Positions 16,884 to 26,049 are shown, numbered from the stretch's first letter. The stretch: 64,000 nt of DNA from Alistipes sp. (GCA_017437045.1 JAFSBY010000041.1:80331-144330); one strand, 5' to 3'. Notes: a model not told the origin generated them from the sequence alone. Made by a program: numbers and translations.

Positions 16884-19292
16884 TTATTCAAAGAAATCAT
16901 CTTCCAGCTGGGGCTCCTCCTCGGCTTGCTCGGGATCGACCGACATCTCGCAGTTGTAGTCGGGCGTGCGCGGCGGTCGCACGAAGAGATCGTTGCGGCT
17001 CACGCCGAGTGATCCGTCATCATAGACCCGTTTGAAGAAGTCGCCGACGATCGGCAGCGCCACGACGCTACCCTCACCGCGGGAGGTGAGGTGCACCTGC
17101 TGATCTTCGCCACCGACCCAGGCTCCGGCCACTAAGCGGGGAGCTACACCGATGAACCAGGCGTCGCGGTTCTCGTTCGAGGTACCGGTCTTACCGCCCA
17201 AATCGACATCGTTGAGGCCGAACATCCACTTCAGACGGCCGGCCGTACCGCTATTGACCACGCGTTTGAGCATCGTGAGCATCGTGTAGGCCGAGCGTTC
17301 GCTGATGGCATCCTGCGACTGCGGGATGAATGAGGCGATCAGGTTGCCCTGACGATCCTCGATGCGCGTGACAAAGATCGGGTCGGTGTGTACACCGCCG
17401 TTGGCGAAGGTCGAGAAGGCGCTGGTCAGCTCGTAGGTGTTCGACTCCGAAGAGCCCACGCAGAGGGCCGGTACGGGGTCAATATAGCTGCGGATACCCA
17501 TGTTGTGGATGAAGTCTGCGACGGCTGCCGGCTCCTTGGCCTGCTTCATGAGCCATGCCGAGTAGTTGTTGCGGCTCAAGGCCAGACCCCACATGAGCGG
17601 ATGCAGTACGCCGTCGTACTCCACCTTGCCGGCCTCCTTGGGTGACCAGGCTTGTCCGTTGGCCGTCTCGATCGTCACGGGCAGGTTCGGAACCATCGTA
17701 CAGGGGGTAAGCCCCAAGTGGTCGATGGCAAAGGTGTAGATGAAGGGCTTGATCGTCGAGCCGATCTGGCGTTTGCCCTGCTTGGCCATGTCGTATTTGA
17801 AGTAGCGGAAGTTCGGGCCGCCGACATAGGCTTTCACGAAGCCCGTGCGGGGATCCATCGCTACGAACGAGGCGCGCAGGATGCGTTTGTGGTGCAGAAT
17901 CGAGTCGCGCGGGGTGAGCAGTGTGTCGCGTTCACCCTTGTAGGTGAAGACCTTCATCGGGCACTTCACGTTGAACGAAGCGAGAATCTGCTGCTCGCTG
18001 AAGCCCGCCTCCTTCATCTCGTAGAAACGATCCGATTGGCGGATGGCGCGGTTGATGATGCGCTCCTGCTCCTCGGGTTCGGTATTGACAAAGAGTACCT
18101 TCGACCAGCGATATTGGGCATCCATCTTGGGTTGAATCTCCACCTCCATTTGGCGTTGTACGGCCTGCTCGGCATAGCTCTGCATGCGCGAGTTGATGGT
18201 CGTGTAGATCTTCAGTCCGTCGCGGTAGATGTTGTAATTCGTGCCGTCGGCCTTCTGGTTCTTGTGACACCAGCCGACGATCGGGTTTTGCTCATACTCC
18301 TTGAGTGCCTGCTCGTAGTCCCATTCGTAGAAGAATTGGTTGCGGCGCGGCTTCTGGGCTGTCAGTGTCAGACGCAGCATCTCGCGGAAGTAGGTGGCCG
18401 TACCCTCGTTGTGTGAGATGGGTTTGTAGTTGAGCACGATCGGCAGGGCCGAAATCGAGTCGCATTGCTCCTGGGTCAAGGCACCGGCTACGGCCATGCG
18501 CGAGAGTACCAGGTTGCGTCGGTTGAGGGCATTCTCGGGGTTGCGGACCGGCGAATAACGGGTCGGAGCATTGACTACGCCGACCAACACGGCCGCCTCC
18601 TGCACGGTCAGATCGCACGGCTCCTTGCCAAAGAAGGTCTGGGCGGCCGATTTGATGCCGTAGGCATTCGAACCATATTCGACCGTGTTCAGATACATCG
18701 TAGCGATCTCCTCCTTGGTGTAGTTGTACTCCAATTTGAGGGCCGTGATCCACTCCTTGAGCTTCGCCACGACCAGCTTGGAGGTCTTGACGATCTTGCC
18801 GCGGTTGCGCACCGTGTCGCGCGGGAAGAGGTTCTTGGCCAACTGCTGCGTAATGGTCGATCCGCCGCCCTGCGACGAGCGTTGCATCATGACGGTCTTG
18901 ATCGCTACGCGGAAGAGCGAGGGGATGTCGATGCCCGAGTGGCTGCGGTAGCGCACATCCTCGGTCGAGATCAGGGCTGCGACAACGGGCGGCACACGAT
19001 ATCCGTCGAGGGTGATGTAGTCGGCCGAATCTCGCGGGAAGAGGTCGGCATATTGCACATAGGAGCGGTTTTGGATGAAGAAGGTGGAGATCACCTTGCC
19101 ATCCTCGGAGTAGATCTCCGTTGCCAAATTCGATTTCGGATTCTCCAACTCCTCGAACGAAGGCATGCGACCGAAGAGCCCCAGCGCAGTCAAGATGAGC
19201 AGCAGTAAGAGCAATACGATCGGGAATAGCACAATTCCCCATAACCACTTAATCGTGCGAGGAGAGACCTCCCACCAATGCTTTTTTGCCAT
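16884..19292 (-). CDS. Class A penicillin-binding protein (PBP1A-like transglycosylase/transpeptidase)
   Basis: An 802-residue inner-membrane enzyme that polymerises and cross-links peptidoglycan. After one transmembrane segment (about 14-40), the glycosyltransferase 51 domain shows STEDVRYRSHSGID with the catalytic Glu, QGGGSTITQQLAKNLFPRD and LEYNYTKEEIATMYLN. The transpeptidase domain has the active-site serine in GSTIKPFIY, the SRNN motif and GGKTGTSNENRDAWFIG. The acidic C-terminal tail follows. Length matches mrcA/ponA-type enzymes. Transcribed from its own -7 box, with asd downstream. Confidence 0.93.
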   Translation of the reverse strand: MAKKHWWEVSPRTIKWLWGIVLFPIVLLLLLLILTALGLFGRMPSFEELENPKSNLATEIYSEDGKVISTFFIQNRSYVQYADLFPRDSADYITLDGYRVPPVVAALISTEDVRYRSHSGIDIPSLFRVAIKTVMMQRSSQGGGSTITQQLAKNLFPRDTVRNRGKIVKTSKLVVAKLKEWITALKLEYNYTKEEIATMYLNTVEYGSNAYGIKSAAQTFFGKEPCDLTVQEAAVLVGVVNAPTRYSPVRNPENALNRRNLVLSRMAVAGALTQEQCDSISALPIVLNYKPISHNEGTATYFREMLRLTLTAQKPRRNQFFYEWDYEQALKEYEQNPIVGWCHKNQKADGTNYNIYRDGLKIYTTINSRMQSYAEQAVQRQMEVEIQPKMDAQYRWSKVLFVNTEPEEQERIINRAIRQSDRFYEMKEAGFSEQQILASFNVKCPMKVFTYKGERDTLLTPRDSILHHKRILRASFVAMDPRTGFVKAYVGGPNFRYFKYDMAKQGKRQIGSTIKPFIYTFAIDHLGLTPCTMVPNLPVTIETANGQAWSPKEAGKVEYDGVLHPLMWGLALSRNNYSAWLMKQAKEPAAVADFIHNMGIRSYIDPVPALCVGSSESNTYELTSAFSTFANGGVHTDPIFVTRIEDRQGNLIASFIPQSQDAISERSAYTMLTMLKRVVNSGTAGRLKWMFGLNDVDLGGKTGTSNENRDAWFIGVAPRLVAGAWVGGEDQQVHLTSRGEGSVVALPIVGDFFKRVYDDGSLGVSRNDLFVRPPRTPDYNCEMSVDPEQAEEEPQLEDDFFE

Positions 19293-19335
19293 ATTTAGCC
19301 TCTTTTATAATCCTGTTTGTTCCGATATAACGGTG

Positions 19336-19343
19336 CAAAGATA
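19336..19343 (-). promoter_or_regulatory. -7 box of the PBP gene
   Basis: TATCTTTG on the minus strand, 43 bases before the PBP start, in the gap after the large OMP gene. Confidence 0.6.
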
Positions 19344-19354
19344 GTTTTTATTTT

Positions 19355-22276
19355 TTAGAACGGCAGCCCCAACGAGGCGGAAATCCACGTATCGCTCTTT
19401 GAAGTGCGGAAACACGAGATCGTCAGCGACGAGGTGGCCGAGTCGGGCATGCGCAGCACATTGAAGTCGAAGGCCAATTCGCCACCGACCGACCAGATCT
19501 GTTGTTTGCGCCCCACATAATCGAATTGGGCGGCGTCGTAGCCCACTCCGAGGCGGACTCGCTTGATGTAGAGCACCGACGGAATACCCCACTCGGGATA
19601 GCACAACGGCAGACGGTAGTTGCCCGAGAAGGAGGCGTACCGCTCGGCATAGATCTCACCACCGGAGAATCCGCGCGGAATGAGTGCCGAGGAGTGGAAG
19701 GTCAGCGGGCGATAGCCCGAGGGGAAACGGTAGCCTCCCGTCGAATTTTGGTAGGAGGCGGCCACCTGAATCGAGTTGTGTGCGCCGAAGCCAGGCAGAT
19801 AGAGCGATCCGTAGAGCGAATAGAGATTCGAGAAGTTTCGATTCGAAGGGTCGAGGGCATAGCCTATCGAGAGTGAGTAACCCAGGCGCGGCAGGAAGTC
19901 TCGGTGGGCCAGGTTGGCCTGATCGGTAAAGGCAACGCCGAACGAGAGCTTATGCAGTCCGTGCTCGTAGCCGATTTGGGCTATGTTGGTGATCTTCTCC
20001 CCCTCGATCTGCATTTGATCCATGCGGGCAACCTGACCGTTGGAGTAGTTGTAGGAGGTCGAGAGTGAGAGCATCTGGGTGTGCGATCCTCGGTCGAAGA
20101 AGAGGGGCAGCGCAGCTCCCAACGTGAAGGAGTAGTAGGTCTCGGCTGCCGGCTGGGGCTGTACGATGGTCTTTTTGGCCTCCTTGTCATAATAGGCCAG
20201 CGAGTAGAACTGCTGGTCGCCTCCATAGCGGCCGTCGAGGCTCAAGACAACGCCCAGACCGTTGTAGCGCACCCCCAAATCGACCACCGAGCCTTCGCGC
20301 TCGTTCCAGCCGTAGGAGGCGTAGCCCTCGGTGTTCGAGAGCAGGTTCTGCGAGAGGATCGTAGCACCTGCGTTGAGGTCGATCTCATGCTCATCAACCG
20401 CTTGGAAGGGGTCGAAGGCGACGGGTGCCCAGCTATGGATGCCGGCCAGGTGCAACCCTTTGCGGTAGCGTTTTGCCGGTGAGGCGGCAGCCTGACGAGT
20501 GGCATCCTCGGCCGTGAAACGTACCGTGTCGAGGTTGATCGTCTGCCAGGTGCGACGCGTGGGATTGACCAGGTTGTGGGGCGTGGAGCGTGGGGTGACA
20601 GGCTCCATCAAGGCCTCGGTGAGTCGGGTGAGGCGATAGCCTCGGCGATCGTAGGTAGTCATCAACAGACCACCGGCTGCGGGTGCCGGGGCAAACGATC
20701 CATATTTGGATTGCGAAAGGCGGTATTCTCGGCGTTGGAGGAGGTCGTAGAGGTGTACCTCGTCACGCCCCGAGTAGATCGAACCAAAGTAGAGCTTGCC
20801 ATCGCGGGCTCGCAGGTCGCTCAAGGTGATGTAGGCCGGTTGGGTGATGGTGTGCAGCCCCTCGCGGTCGATGCGGGCTATCGACATACCCTCATCGGCG
20901 GTGACTAACGTGTAGAAGGCCTGCGTGGTGTTGTCCCACGTCAATCCGTGCAGCTCAACGCCTACGGGCAGCAGGACGTGTTGCTTACCCTCGACCATGA
21001 GGGCATAACGCCCCTCGGGACGATACTCGACCCAGGCTAACCCCTCGTCCGACGAGGTGGGGTAGAGGGCCTGCTTGATGCCCTGCACCTTGCGAGGCCG
21101 TTCGTCTGTCAGATCCATCTGCCAGAGTTGCGAGAAGACCTGCTCCTCGAAGAGCGTCGAACGGCTCAACTCGGTCCAATAGAGGTGTCCGCGGTGCAGT
21201 TCGGGGCGCGAGGTAAGCAGACCGACATGCGCCACCAAGCGCTCGTTGCCCTGCGAGTCGATCGTCACCAGGCGGGCTGTGTGTCCCAGGTCGCTCTTAA
21301 CGGCCAGAATCTCGGCCTCGTTCAAGGCCATCGGCCAGCGATAGGTCGTGTAGTTGGTCGTATCCAGGCTGGTCAGCGTGCGGTTGTTCTCCTCGACACG
21401 TGCCAGCGGTGCCCAATGGGCTTGCAGGTCGTCGAAGGTGGCGTGGAAGAGCTCACGCACCGAGGTGTTGTAGTATCTCTTCAGGCCGACGTGGGTGGCG
21501 GCGATGACGTAGGGGTTGCGGACTCCGTAGCGACCCACCTTGTCCCAGATATTCTCCCCATACCGATCGTAGGCGAAGCTGCTCATCTGGTAGCCCAGCG
21601 CGTAATGGTCGGGAATATGGTCCCGGTAGGAGCCGGAGAACCAACGATCGACATTCTTGCGAGCACGACCGCGGTGGTCGCGGCCGATCTGATCACCCCA
21701 CGCGCGGTAGGCCATCGAGAAGGAGGGTTGCAGGCCGCGGCCGTAGGTGGACATGAGCGTTTCGTTCATCACGGCATCGCCCTCCAAGGCCCACAGCGGC
21801 ATGTAGAGTAGGCCGGTTACTGACCCCTGCTGCCCCAAAAACCAACTCAAGACACGCGGCACACCGCGGTTGAGGTTGTTGTACTGCACGGCGTGGCGAT
21901 ATTCGTGGGCCACGAGCTGCTTGTTCCAGGGCATCGAGTAGCTCTCGATGGCAGGCATGGCGAGGAACTCGACACGCTTGGGCAGGTACATCACCAGGCC
22001 GTTGGCGTCGGCATTCTGGGGGTGCAGCACAAAGGGAATCTCCATCGGGCCATAGCGAAAGCCCTCACCGATGGTGGGTTGCACGGCGTGGATGTAGTGA
22101 AGTGTACGGGCCGCGAGCTGGGAGGTGGTGTCTGGGGCAATGATGCGGACATTGTTGCCCTCGCGTTGTTGCCACTTCATGGGGGCATCCGAGCCCCAGG
22201 TGTAATATTGTGCTTCGGCCTCTACGATAGTGCAGAGAGTTGCCAGCAGCGCGATCAGTCGGTGGAGTTGTTTCAT
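19355..22276 (-). CDS. Large outer membrane protein with HExxH peptidase-like domain, beta-propeller-like middle and C-terminal barrel
   Basis: A 973-residue protein with a signal peptide (MKQLHRLIALLATLCTIVEAEA). Residues 110-180 hold H124-E-Y-R-H128 and ALEGDAVMNE, which is the arrangement of a zinc gluzincin (HExxH plus a downstream Glu, here Glu165). Residues about 340-640 resemble TolB-type blades (repeated WVEYRPEGRYALMVEG-like strands). The rest, from about 690, has alternating aromatic strands ending in LGLPF, typical of an outer membrane barrel. Bacteroidetes have related proteins, mostly annotated hypothetical. I start it at MKQLHRL, since the longer frame is Arg-rich and lacks a signal sequence. 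It follows the SUI1 gene by 55 bases. Confidence 0.7.
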   Translation of the reverse strand: MKQLHRLIALLATLCTIVEAEAQYYTWGSDAPMKWQQREGNNVRIIAPDTTSQLAARTLHYIHAVQPTIGEGFRYGPMEIPFVLHPQNADANGLVMYLPKRVEFLAMPAIESYSMPWNKQLVAHEYRHAVQYNNLNRGVPRVLSWFLGQQGSVTGLLYMPLWALEGDAVMNETLMSTYGRGLQPSFSMAYRAWGDQIGRDHRGRARKNVDRWFSGSYRDHIPDHYALGYQMSSFAYDRYGENIWDKVGRYGVRNPYVIAATHVGLKRYYNTSVRELFHATFDDLQAHWAPLARVEENNRTLTSLDTTNYTTYRWPMALNEAEILAVKSDLGHTARLVTIDSQGNERLVAHVGLLTSRPELHRGHLYWTELSRSTLFEEQVFSQLWQMDLTDERPRKVQGIKQALYPTSSDEGLAWVEYRPEGRYALMVEGKQHVLLPVGVELHGLTWDNTTQAFYTLVTADEGMSIARIDREGLHTITQPAYITLSDLRARDGKLYFGSIYSGRDEVHLYDLLQRREYRLSQSKYGSFAPAPAAGGLLMTTYDRRGYRLTRLTEALMEPVTPRSTPHNLVNPTRRTWQTINLDTVRFTAEDATRQAAASPAKRYRKGLHLAGIHSWAPVAFDPFQAVDEHEIDLNAGATILSQNLLSNTEGYASYGWNEREGSVVDLGVRYNGLGVVLSLDGRYGGDQQFYSLAYYDKEAKKTIVQPQPAAETYYSFTLGAALPLFFDRGSHTQMLSLSTSYNYSNGQVARMDQMQIEGEKITNIAQIGYEHGLHKLSFGVAFTDQANLAHRDFLPRLGYSLSIGYALDPSNRNFSNLYSLYGSLYLPGFGAHNSIQVAASYQNSTGGYRFPSGYRPLTFHSSALIPRGFSGGEIYAERYASFSGNYRLPLCYPEWGIPSVLYIKRVRLGVGYDAAQFDYVGRKQQIWSVGGELAFDFNVLRMPDSATSSLTISCFRTSKSDTWISASLGLPF

Positions 22277-22331
22277 GATGGATGGAGTTTGGATAAGGTG
22301 TGACGAATGGGGCTTTCGGGCATCGGGGCGA

Positions 22332-22679
22332 TCATCCGCCGGCCTTCTTGCAACCGTAACCACTGCGGGTGAGGATCTCGATGACGCGGTCGCGGTGGTC
22401 GCCCTGGATGAGGATCTCCCCCTCCTTGGCGGCACCGCCTACGCCGCATCGGGTTTTGAGCAGGCGGGCCAGCTCTTGCAGGTCGGCCTCACGCCCTACA
22501 AACCCCTTGACGAGGGTCACCACCTTGCCGCCCCGTTGCTTGCGGTCTAACCACACGCGCAGTTGTTGTTGTGCGGCGGGAAGGGTCTCGGGCTCCTCCT
22601 CTTCGTCGGTTGTATATTGAAAGTCGGGATTGGTCGAATAGACCATGCCCAAGCGGGCTTTCCAATCGTTGTCTGCCAT
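22332..22679 (-). CDS. SUI1/YciH family translation factor
   Basis: A 115-residue protein. The C-terminal half has the eIF1/SUI1 fold signature RKQRGGKVVTLVKGFVG and KTRCGVGGAAKEGEILIQGDHRDRVIEIL (in parts), with the N-terminal acidic linker typical of bacterial YciH homologues. In bacteria the family is linked to initiation fidelity, but the role is not settled. The start at MADNDW is chosen because upstream sequence holds the -7 box. Divergent from the DUF4435 gene. Confidence 0.88.
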   Translation of the reverse strand: MADNDWKARLGMVYSTNPDFQYTTDEEEEPETLPAAQQQLRVWLDRKQRGGKVVTLVKGFVGREADLQELARLLKTRCGVGGAAKEGEILIQGDHRDRVIEILTRSGYGCKKAGG

Positions 22680-22730
22680 GTTGTTTGTCGTTTTGTGGCG
22701 AAAAGTTGTGTGCTTGTTCACCAATTTGTG

Positions 22731-22738
22731 CAAATGTA
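22731..22738 (-). promoter_or_regulatory. -7 box of the SUI1-family gene
   Basis: TACATTTG on the minus strand, 10 bases from the oppositely oriented TATCTTTG of the DUF4435 gene. Confidence 0.55.
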
Positions 22739-22748
22739 CGAAAAATAT

Positions 22749-22756
22749 TATCTTTG
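22749..22756 (+). promoter_or_regulatory. -7 box of the DUF4435 gene, very short leader
   Basis: TATCTTTG, 8 bases before the ATG at 22765. Upstream in-frame ATG codons precede the box and are therefore unlikely starts. Confidence 0.65.
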
Positions 22757-22764
22757 TACGAACT

Positions 22765-23802
22765 ATGGCCAACAACTTTACCAAAAAATTAAAGCGGCTG
22801 AACCCCTTCGGGAAGCCAGACCCCAATCCGGGGTTGCCGATGCCGTTGCCCGATACGTCGGATAAACGGCTCGTGAAGGTCTATGTCGAGGGCTATGAGG
22901 ATGTCGCCTTCTGGCGGGCCATCTTTGACCATTTCCGGAATCCCTACATACGGTTTGAGATCTCGGTGCCCGAGCGCGGTGATCTGCCGAAGGGCAAGAA
23001 GGTGATCTTGAGCATGATCCCGCAATCGTCTGAGGAGTTGCTGCTGTGTGTCGATTCGGACTTCGACTATCTGTTCAACGGCTCGACCGAGACGGCGCGT
23101 CAGGTCAATGAATCGCCCTTTCTGTTTCACACCTACGCCTACGCTACGGAGAACTACCTCTGCTATGCCCCCTCGCTGCATAACGTCTGCGTCAAGGCGA
23201 CCAAAAACGATACGCGCATCTTCGATTTTGTGCGTTTCATGGAGGGCTATTCGCGGACGATCTATCCGCTCTTTGTCTGGTATGCCTACTCGGCACAACT
23301 CTCCAAGGAGCACATCTTCCCGTTGGCCGATTTTCGGGCTGCGGTGCGTTTGGGCTATCTCGATCTGTCGGAGCATGGCGACAATACGCTGTTGTGGCTG
23401 GGGCGCAATGTGATGCGTCGGGAGCGCATGCTGCGCGAGAAATATCCCGAGAAGGTGGCCGGCATGGCCCAATTCGAGCAGCTGTTGGCGGCCCGTGGCG
23501 TGCGTCCCGAGACAACCTACCTCTATATGCACGGCCACACGTTGATGGACAATGTGGTGATGGTCTGCCTCGAGACCGTGTGTCAGAAGCTGCGTGAACT
23601 CTCGATAGCCCGTATTCGTGCCTCCGAGAAACAGGGGTTGGCTCTCAAAAACGAATTGGCCAACTACAACAACTCGCTGCGTTCGATCCGCGATGTGTTG
23701 CTCGACAACGAGAATTATACGGAGTGTCCGCTCTACGAACGGCTGCGGGGTGATATTGAGCAATATCTGCAACGGGCCATTGCGAAGATACGCCAAGCCT
23801 AA
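22765..23802 (+). CDS. DUF4435 domain protein, TOPRIM-like
   Basis: A 345-residue protein. VYVEGYEDVAFWRAIF (Glu42) and LLCVDSDFDYLF (Asp97, Asp99, Asp101) match the Glu and DxD metal-binding motifs of TOPRIM domains, and ATENYLC (127-133) is the DUF4435 hallmark. DUF4435 occurs in the AriB nuclease of the PARIS phage-defence system and in OLD-like proteins. Here no AAA ATPase (AriA-like) gene is adjacent, so a defence role is only a possibility. It is monocistronic, with its own promoter and terminator. Confidence 0.75.
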   Translation: MANNFTKKLKRLNPFGKPDPNPGLPMPLPDTSDKRLVKVYVEGYEDVAFWRAIFDHFRNPYIRFEISVPERGDLPKGKKVILSMIPQSSEELLLCVDSDFDYLFNGSTETARQVNESPFLFHTYAYATENYLCYAPSLHNVCVKATKNDTRIFDFVRFMEGYSRTIYPLFVWYAYSAQLSKEHIFPLADFRAAVRLGYLDLSEHGDNTLLWLGRNVMRRERMLREKYPEKVAGMAQFEQLLAARGVRPETTYLYMHGHTLMDNVVMVCLETVCQKLRELSIARIRASEKQGLALKNELANYNNSLRSIRDVLLDNENYTECPLYERLRGDIEQYLQRAIAKIRQA

Positions 23803-23836
23803 AGCCTATTCGTTTTGAACGATCACTACCCAAAAT

Positions 23837-23871
23837 AAGGGGCTGCCGAACGATTTGTTGGACAGCCCCTT
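23837..23871. terminator. Bidirectional terminator between the DUF4435 gene and dapD
   Basis: AAGGGGCTG pairs with CAGCCCCTT; the right arm carries GTTGGACAGCCCC as in the terminator at 31363. It lies between convergent gene ends. Confidence 0.8.
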
Positions 23872-23894
23872 GCTGATTGTGTCTTGGCCTCTTT

Positions 23895-24716
23895 TTAGCT
23901 GATATTGAAATCGCGCAGCGTGTCGTTCAGCGAGGTCTTCTTGTCGGTCGATTCCTTGCGTTTGCCGATGATCAGGGCACACGAAACGCTGTACTCGCCG
24001 GCCGAGAACTGCTTGCGGTAGCTGCCCGGAATGACTACCGAGCGAGCCGGTACGTAGCCCTTGTAGGTGATCGGCTCCGGCCCCGTGACGTCGATGATGT
24101 GGGTCGAGCCGGTGATCACCGTATTCGATCCGAGCACCGCCTCGCGGCAGACGTGAGCCCCCTCGACGACGATCGAGCGCGAACCGATGAAACAGTGGTC
24201 CTCGATGATGACCGGTGCCGCCTGCACGGGCTCTAATACGCCGCCGATGCCGACACCTCCCGAGAGGTGGACATGCTTGCCGATCTGGGCACACGAGCCG
24301 ACCGTAGCCCATGTATCGACCATCGTACCCGTATCGACATAGGCTCCGATATTGACATACGAAGGCATCAGAATGGCTCCCGGAGCGATGTAGGCTCCGT
24401 AACGTGCCACGGCCGAGGGAACGGCGCGAACGCCCAACTCGTCATAGCCGTGTTTGAGCTCCATCTTATCGTACCATTCGATCTCGCCCCCTTGCATCTT
24501 GCGCATGGGTTGGATCGGGAAATAGAGCAGGATCGCCTTCTTGACCCACTCGTTGACCTGCCAGAGGCTCTGCTCGAGGTCCGTAGGCTCGGCCGTGCGC
24601 AACTCGCCGGCATCGACCCGGCGGACAACCTCGCGGATGGCCTCGATCGTGGCACTCTCTTTCAGCAGGGCTCGCTCCTGCCAGGCGGCTTCGATTATTT
24701 TGCGTAAATGTTCCAT
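23895..24716 (-). CDS. dapD: 2,3,4,5-tetrahydropyridine-2,6-dicarboxylate N-succinyltransferase
   Basis: Succinylates tetrahydrodipicolinate in the diaminopimelate/lysine pathway. The 273-residue protein has an N-terminal helical domain (LRKIIEAAWQERALL), then left-handed beta-helix repeats (GAYIAPGAILMPSYVNIGAYV, VGIGGVLEPVQAAPVIIEDH in parts) and the C-terminal KRKESTDKKTSLNDTLRDF. The start MEHLRKI is preferred; the longer frame reaches into the promoter. Divergent from lysC, the first enzyme of the same pathway. Confidence 0.95.
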   Translation of the reverse strand: MEHLRKIIEAAWQERALLKESATIEAIREVVRRVDAGELRTAEPTDLEQSLWQVNEWVKKAILLYFPIQPMRKMQGGEIEWYDKMELKHGYDELGVRAVPSAVARYGAYIAPGAILMPSYVNIGAYVDTGTMVDTWATVGSCAQIGKHVHLSGGVGIGGVLEPVQAAPVIIEDHCFIGSRSIVVEGAHVCREAVLGSNTVITGSTHIIDVTGPEPITYKGYVPARSVVIPGSYRKQFSAGEYSVSCALIIGKRKESTDKKTSLNDTLRDFNIS

Positions 24717-24743
24717 AACGATCAGTTTTTGAATTTGAATTAC

Positions 24744-24751
24744 CAAAGGTA
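24744..24751 (-). promoter_or_regulatory. -7 box of dapD
   Basis: TACCTTTG on the minus strand, 27 bases before the dapD start and 13 bases from the lysC -7 box on the other strand. Confidence 0.6.
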
Positions 24752-24764
24752 ATCATTTTTTTCG

Positions 24765-24772
24765 TAACTTTG
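24765..24772 (+). promoter_or_regulatory. -7 box of lysC
   Basis: TAACTTTG, 20 bases before the lysC ATG. The leader is too short to hold a lysine riboswitch. Confidence 0.6.
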
Positions 24773-24792
24773 TCCGCGTAAAAATAAAAACA

Positions 24793-26049
24793 ATGAAAGT
24801 ATATAAATTCGGTGGTGCGTCGGTCAAGAATGCCGACGGGGTGCGAAACCTGCGCAAGATTATCGACGATGAACAGCAACTTTTCATCATCGTCTCGGCT
24901 ATGGGTAAGACAACCAACGCGTTAGAGCGTGTCTTTATGGCTGCGCAACAACACGACGCCAAGGCTGCTTTGGCCGAGATCGCCTCGATTCGGGAGCAGC
25001 ATGCCGTGATCATCGAGGAGTTGTGGCACAAACCGCATACCATCGAGCGCGTTGAGGAGCTTTTTGCCGATTTGGAGCAGTTTGTCACCGCAACGGTCTA
25101 CGATCCGGCCGAAGCCGAGGCGTGGTACGACCGCATCGTGGCCTATGGCGAGTTGGTCTCGACGACGATCATCTCCGAGTACCTGAACTATGCCGGGCTG
25201 CCCAATACGTGGATCGACATGCGCCGAGCGATTCGTACCGAGCAGCGTCACAAAGATGCCGAGGTCGATATCGAGGCCTCGACGCCCTTGCTGCGTGCCG
25301 CTGTTGAGGAGGCTCCGACGACGATCTTCGTGGGACAGGGCTTTATCGGTGGGGCACCGGATGGAACGACCACCACGCTCGGTCGTGAGGGATCGGACTA
25401 CTCGGCGGCCGTCGTAGCCCACATTCTCGATGCCGAGTCGATGGCCGTGTGGAAGGATGTCGATGGCGTGCTCAATGCCGACCCGAAGATCTTCCCCGAT
25501 GCGGTGCAGATTGCCGAGCTGAACTACCTCGATACGATCGAGTTGGCCTATAGCGGTGCACAGATCATCCACCCGCGCACGATCAAGCCGCTGCAGAACA
25601 AGAATATTCCGCTTTACGTGCGTCCGTTTGGCGATAAGCGCAAGCCGGGCACGGTGATTCGCGGTATGTCGGCCAAGGTCGATGTGCCGATCTTGATCCT
25701 CAAACGCGACCAGGTGCTGCTCACGATCCGCTCGCGCGACCTGTCGTTCGTCTTGGAGGAGAAGTTTGCGAAGATCTTCGCGTTGCTCGAGCAGTTCCGC
25801 ATCAAGGCCAATTTGGTGCACAACTCGGCCGTCAATTTGAGCCTCTGCGTCGATCGCAATTGGCACATTGACGAGGCGGTGGCTGCCCTGCGCAAGGCGG
25901 GCTTCGATGTGATGAAGACCGAGGAGATGGAGCTGCTGACGATCCGTGGCTATACGGACGAGTTGTGGCGCAAATATGCCCGTTCGCCCAAGGTCTTTAT
26001 CAAGCAATCGACCCAGACGACCGTGCGCATCGTCCGCAAGAAGAACTAA
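24793..26049 (+). CDS. lysC: Aspartate kinase (monofunctional)
   Basis: Phosphorylates aspartate, the entry to the Lys/Thr/Met family. The 418-residue protein begins MKVYKFGGASVKNADGVRN (KFGG motif), has VSAMGKTTNAL, the substrate and ATP region TTTTLGREGSDYSAAVVA and VWKDVDGVLNADP, and a C-terminal regulatory part with VDVPILILKRDQVLLTIRSRD (weak ACT-like repeats). No homoserine dehydrogenase is fused. The gene is followed after 14 bases by the NUDIX gene. Confidence 0.94.
   Translation: MKVYKFGGASVKNADGVRNLRKIIDDEQQLFIIVSAMGKTTNALERVFMAAQQHDAKAALAEIASIREQHAVIIEELWHKPHTIERVEELFADLEQFVTATVYDPAEAEAWYDRIVAYGELVSTTIISEYLNYAGLPNTWIDMRRAIRTEQRHKDAEVDIEASTPLLRAAVEEAPTTIFVGQGFIGGAPDGTTTTLGREGSDYSAAVVAHILDAESMAVWKDVDGVLNADPKIFPDAVQIAELNYLDTIELAYSGAQIIHPRTIKPLQNKNIPLYVRPFGDKRKPGTVIRGMSAKVDVPILILKRDQVLLTIRSRDLSFVLEEKFAKIFALLEQFRIKANLVHNSAVNLSLCVDRNWHIDEAVAALRKAGFDVMKTEEMELLTIRGYTDELWRKYARSPKVFIKQSTQTTVRIVRKKN

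Noticed and set aside
22765-23802. A complete PARIS phage-defence system.
   Set aside because: Only the DUF4435 part is present; no AAA ATPase gene adjoins it.
24752-24792. A lysine riboswitch before lysC.
   Set aside because: The leader after the -7 box is only about 15 bases.
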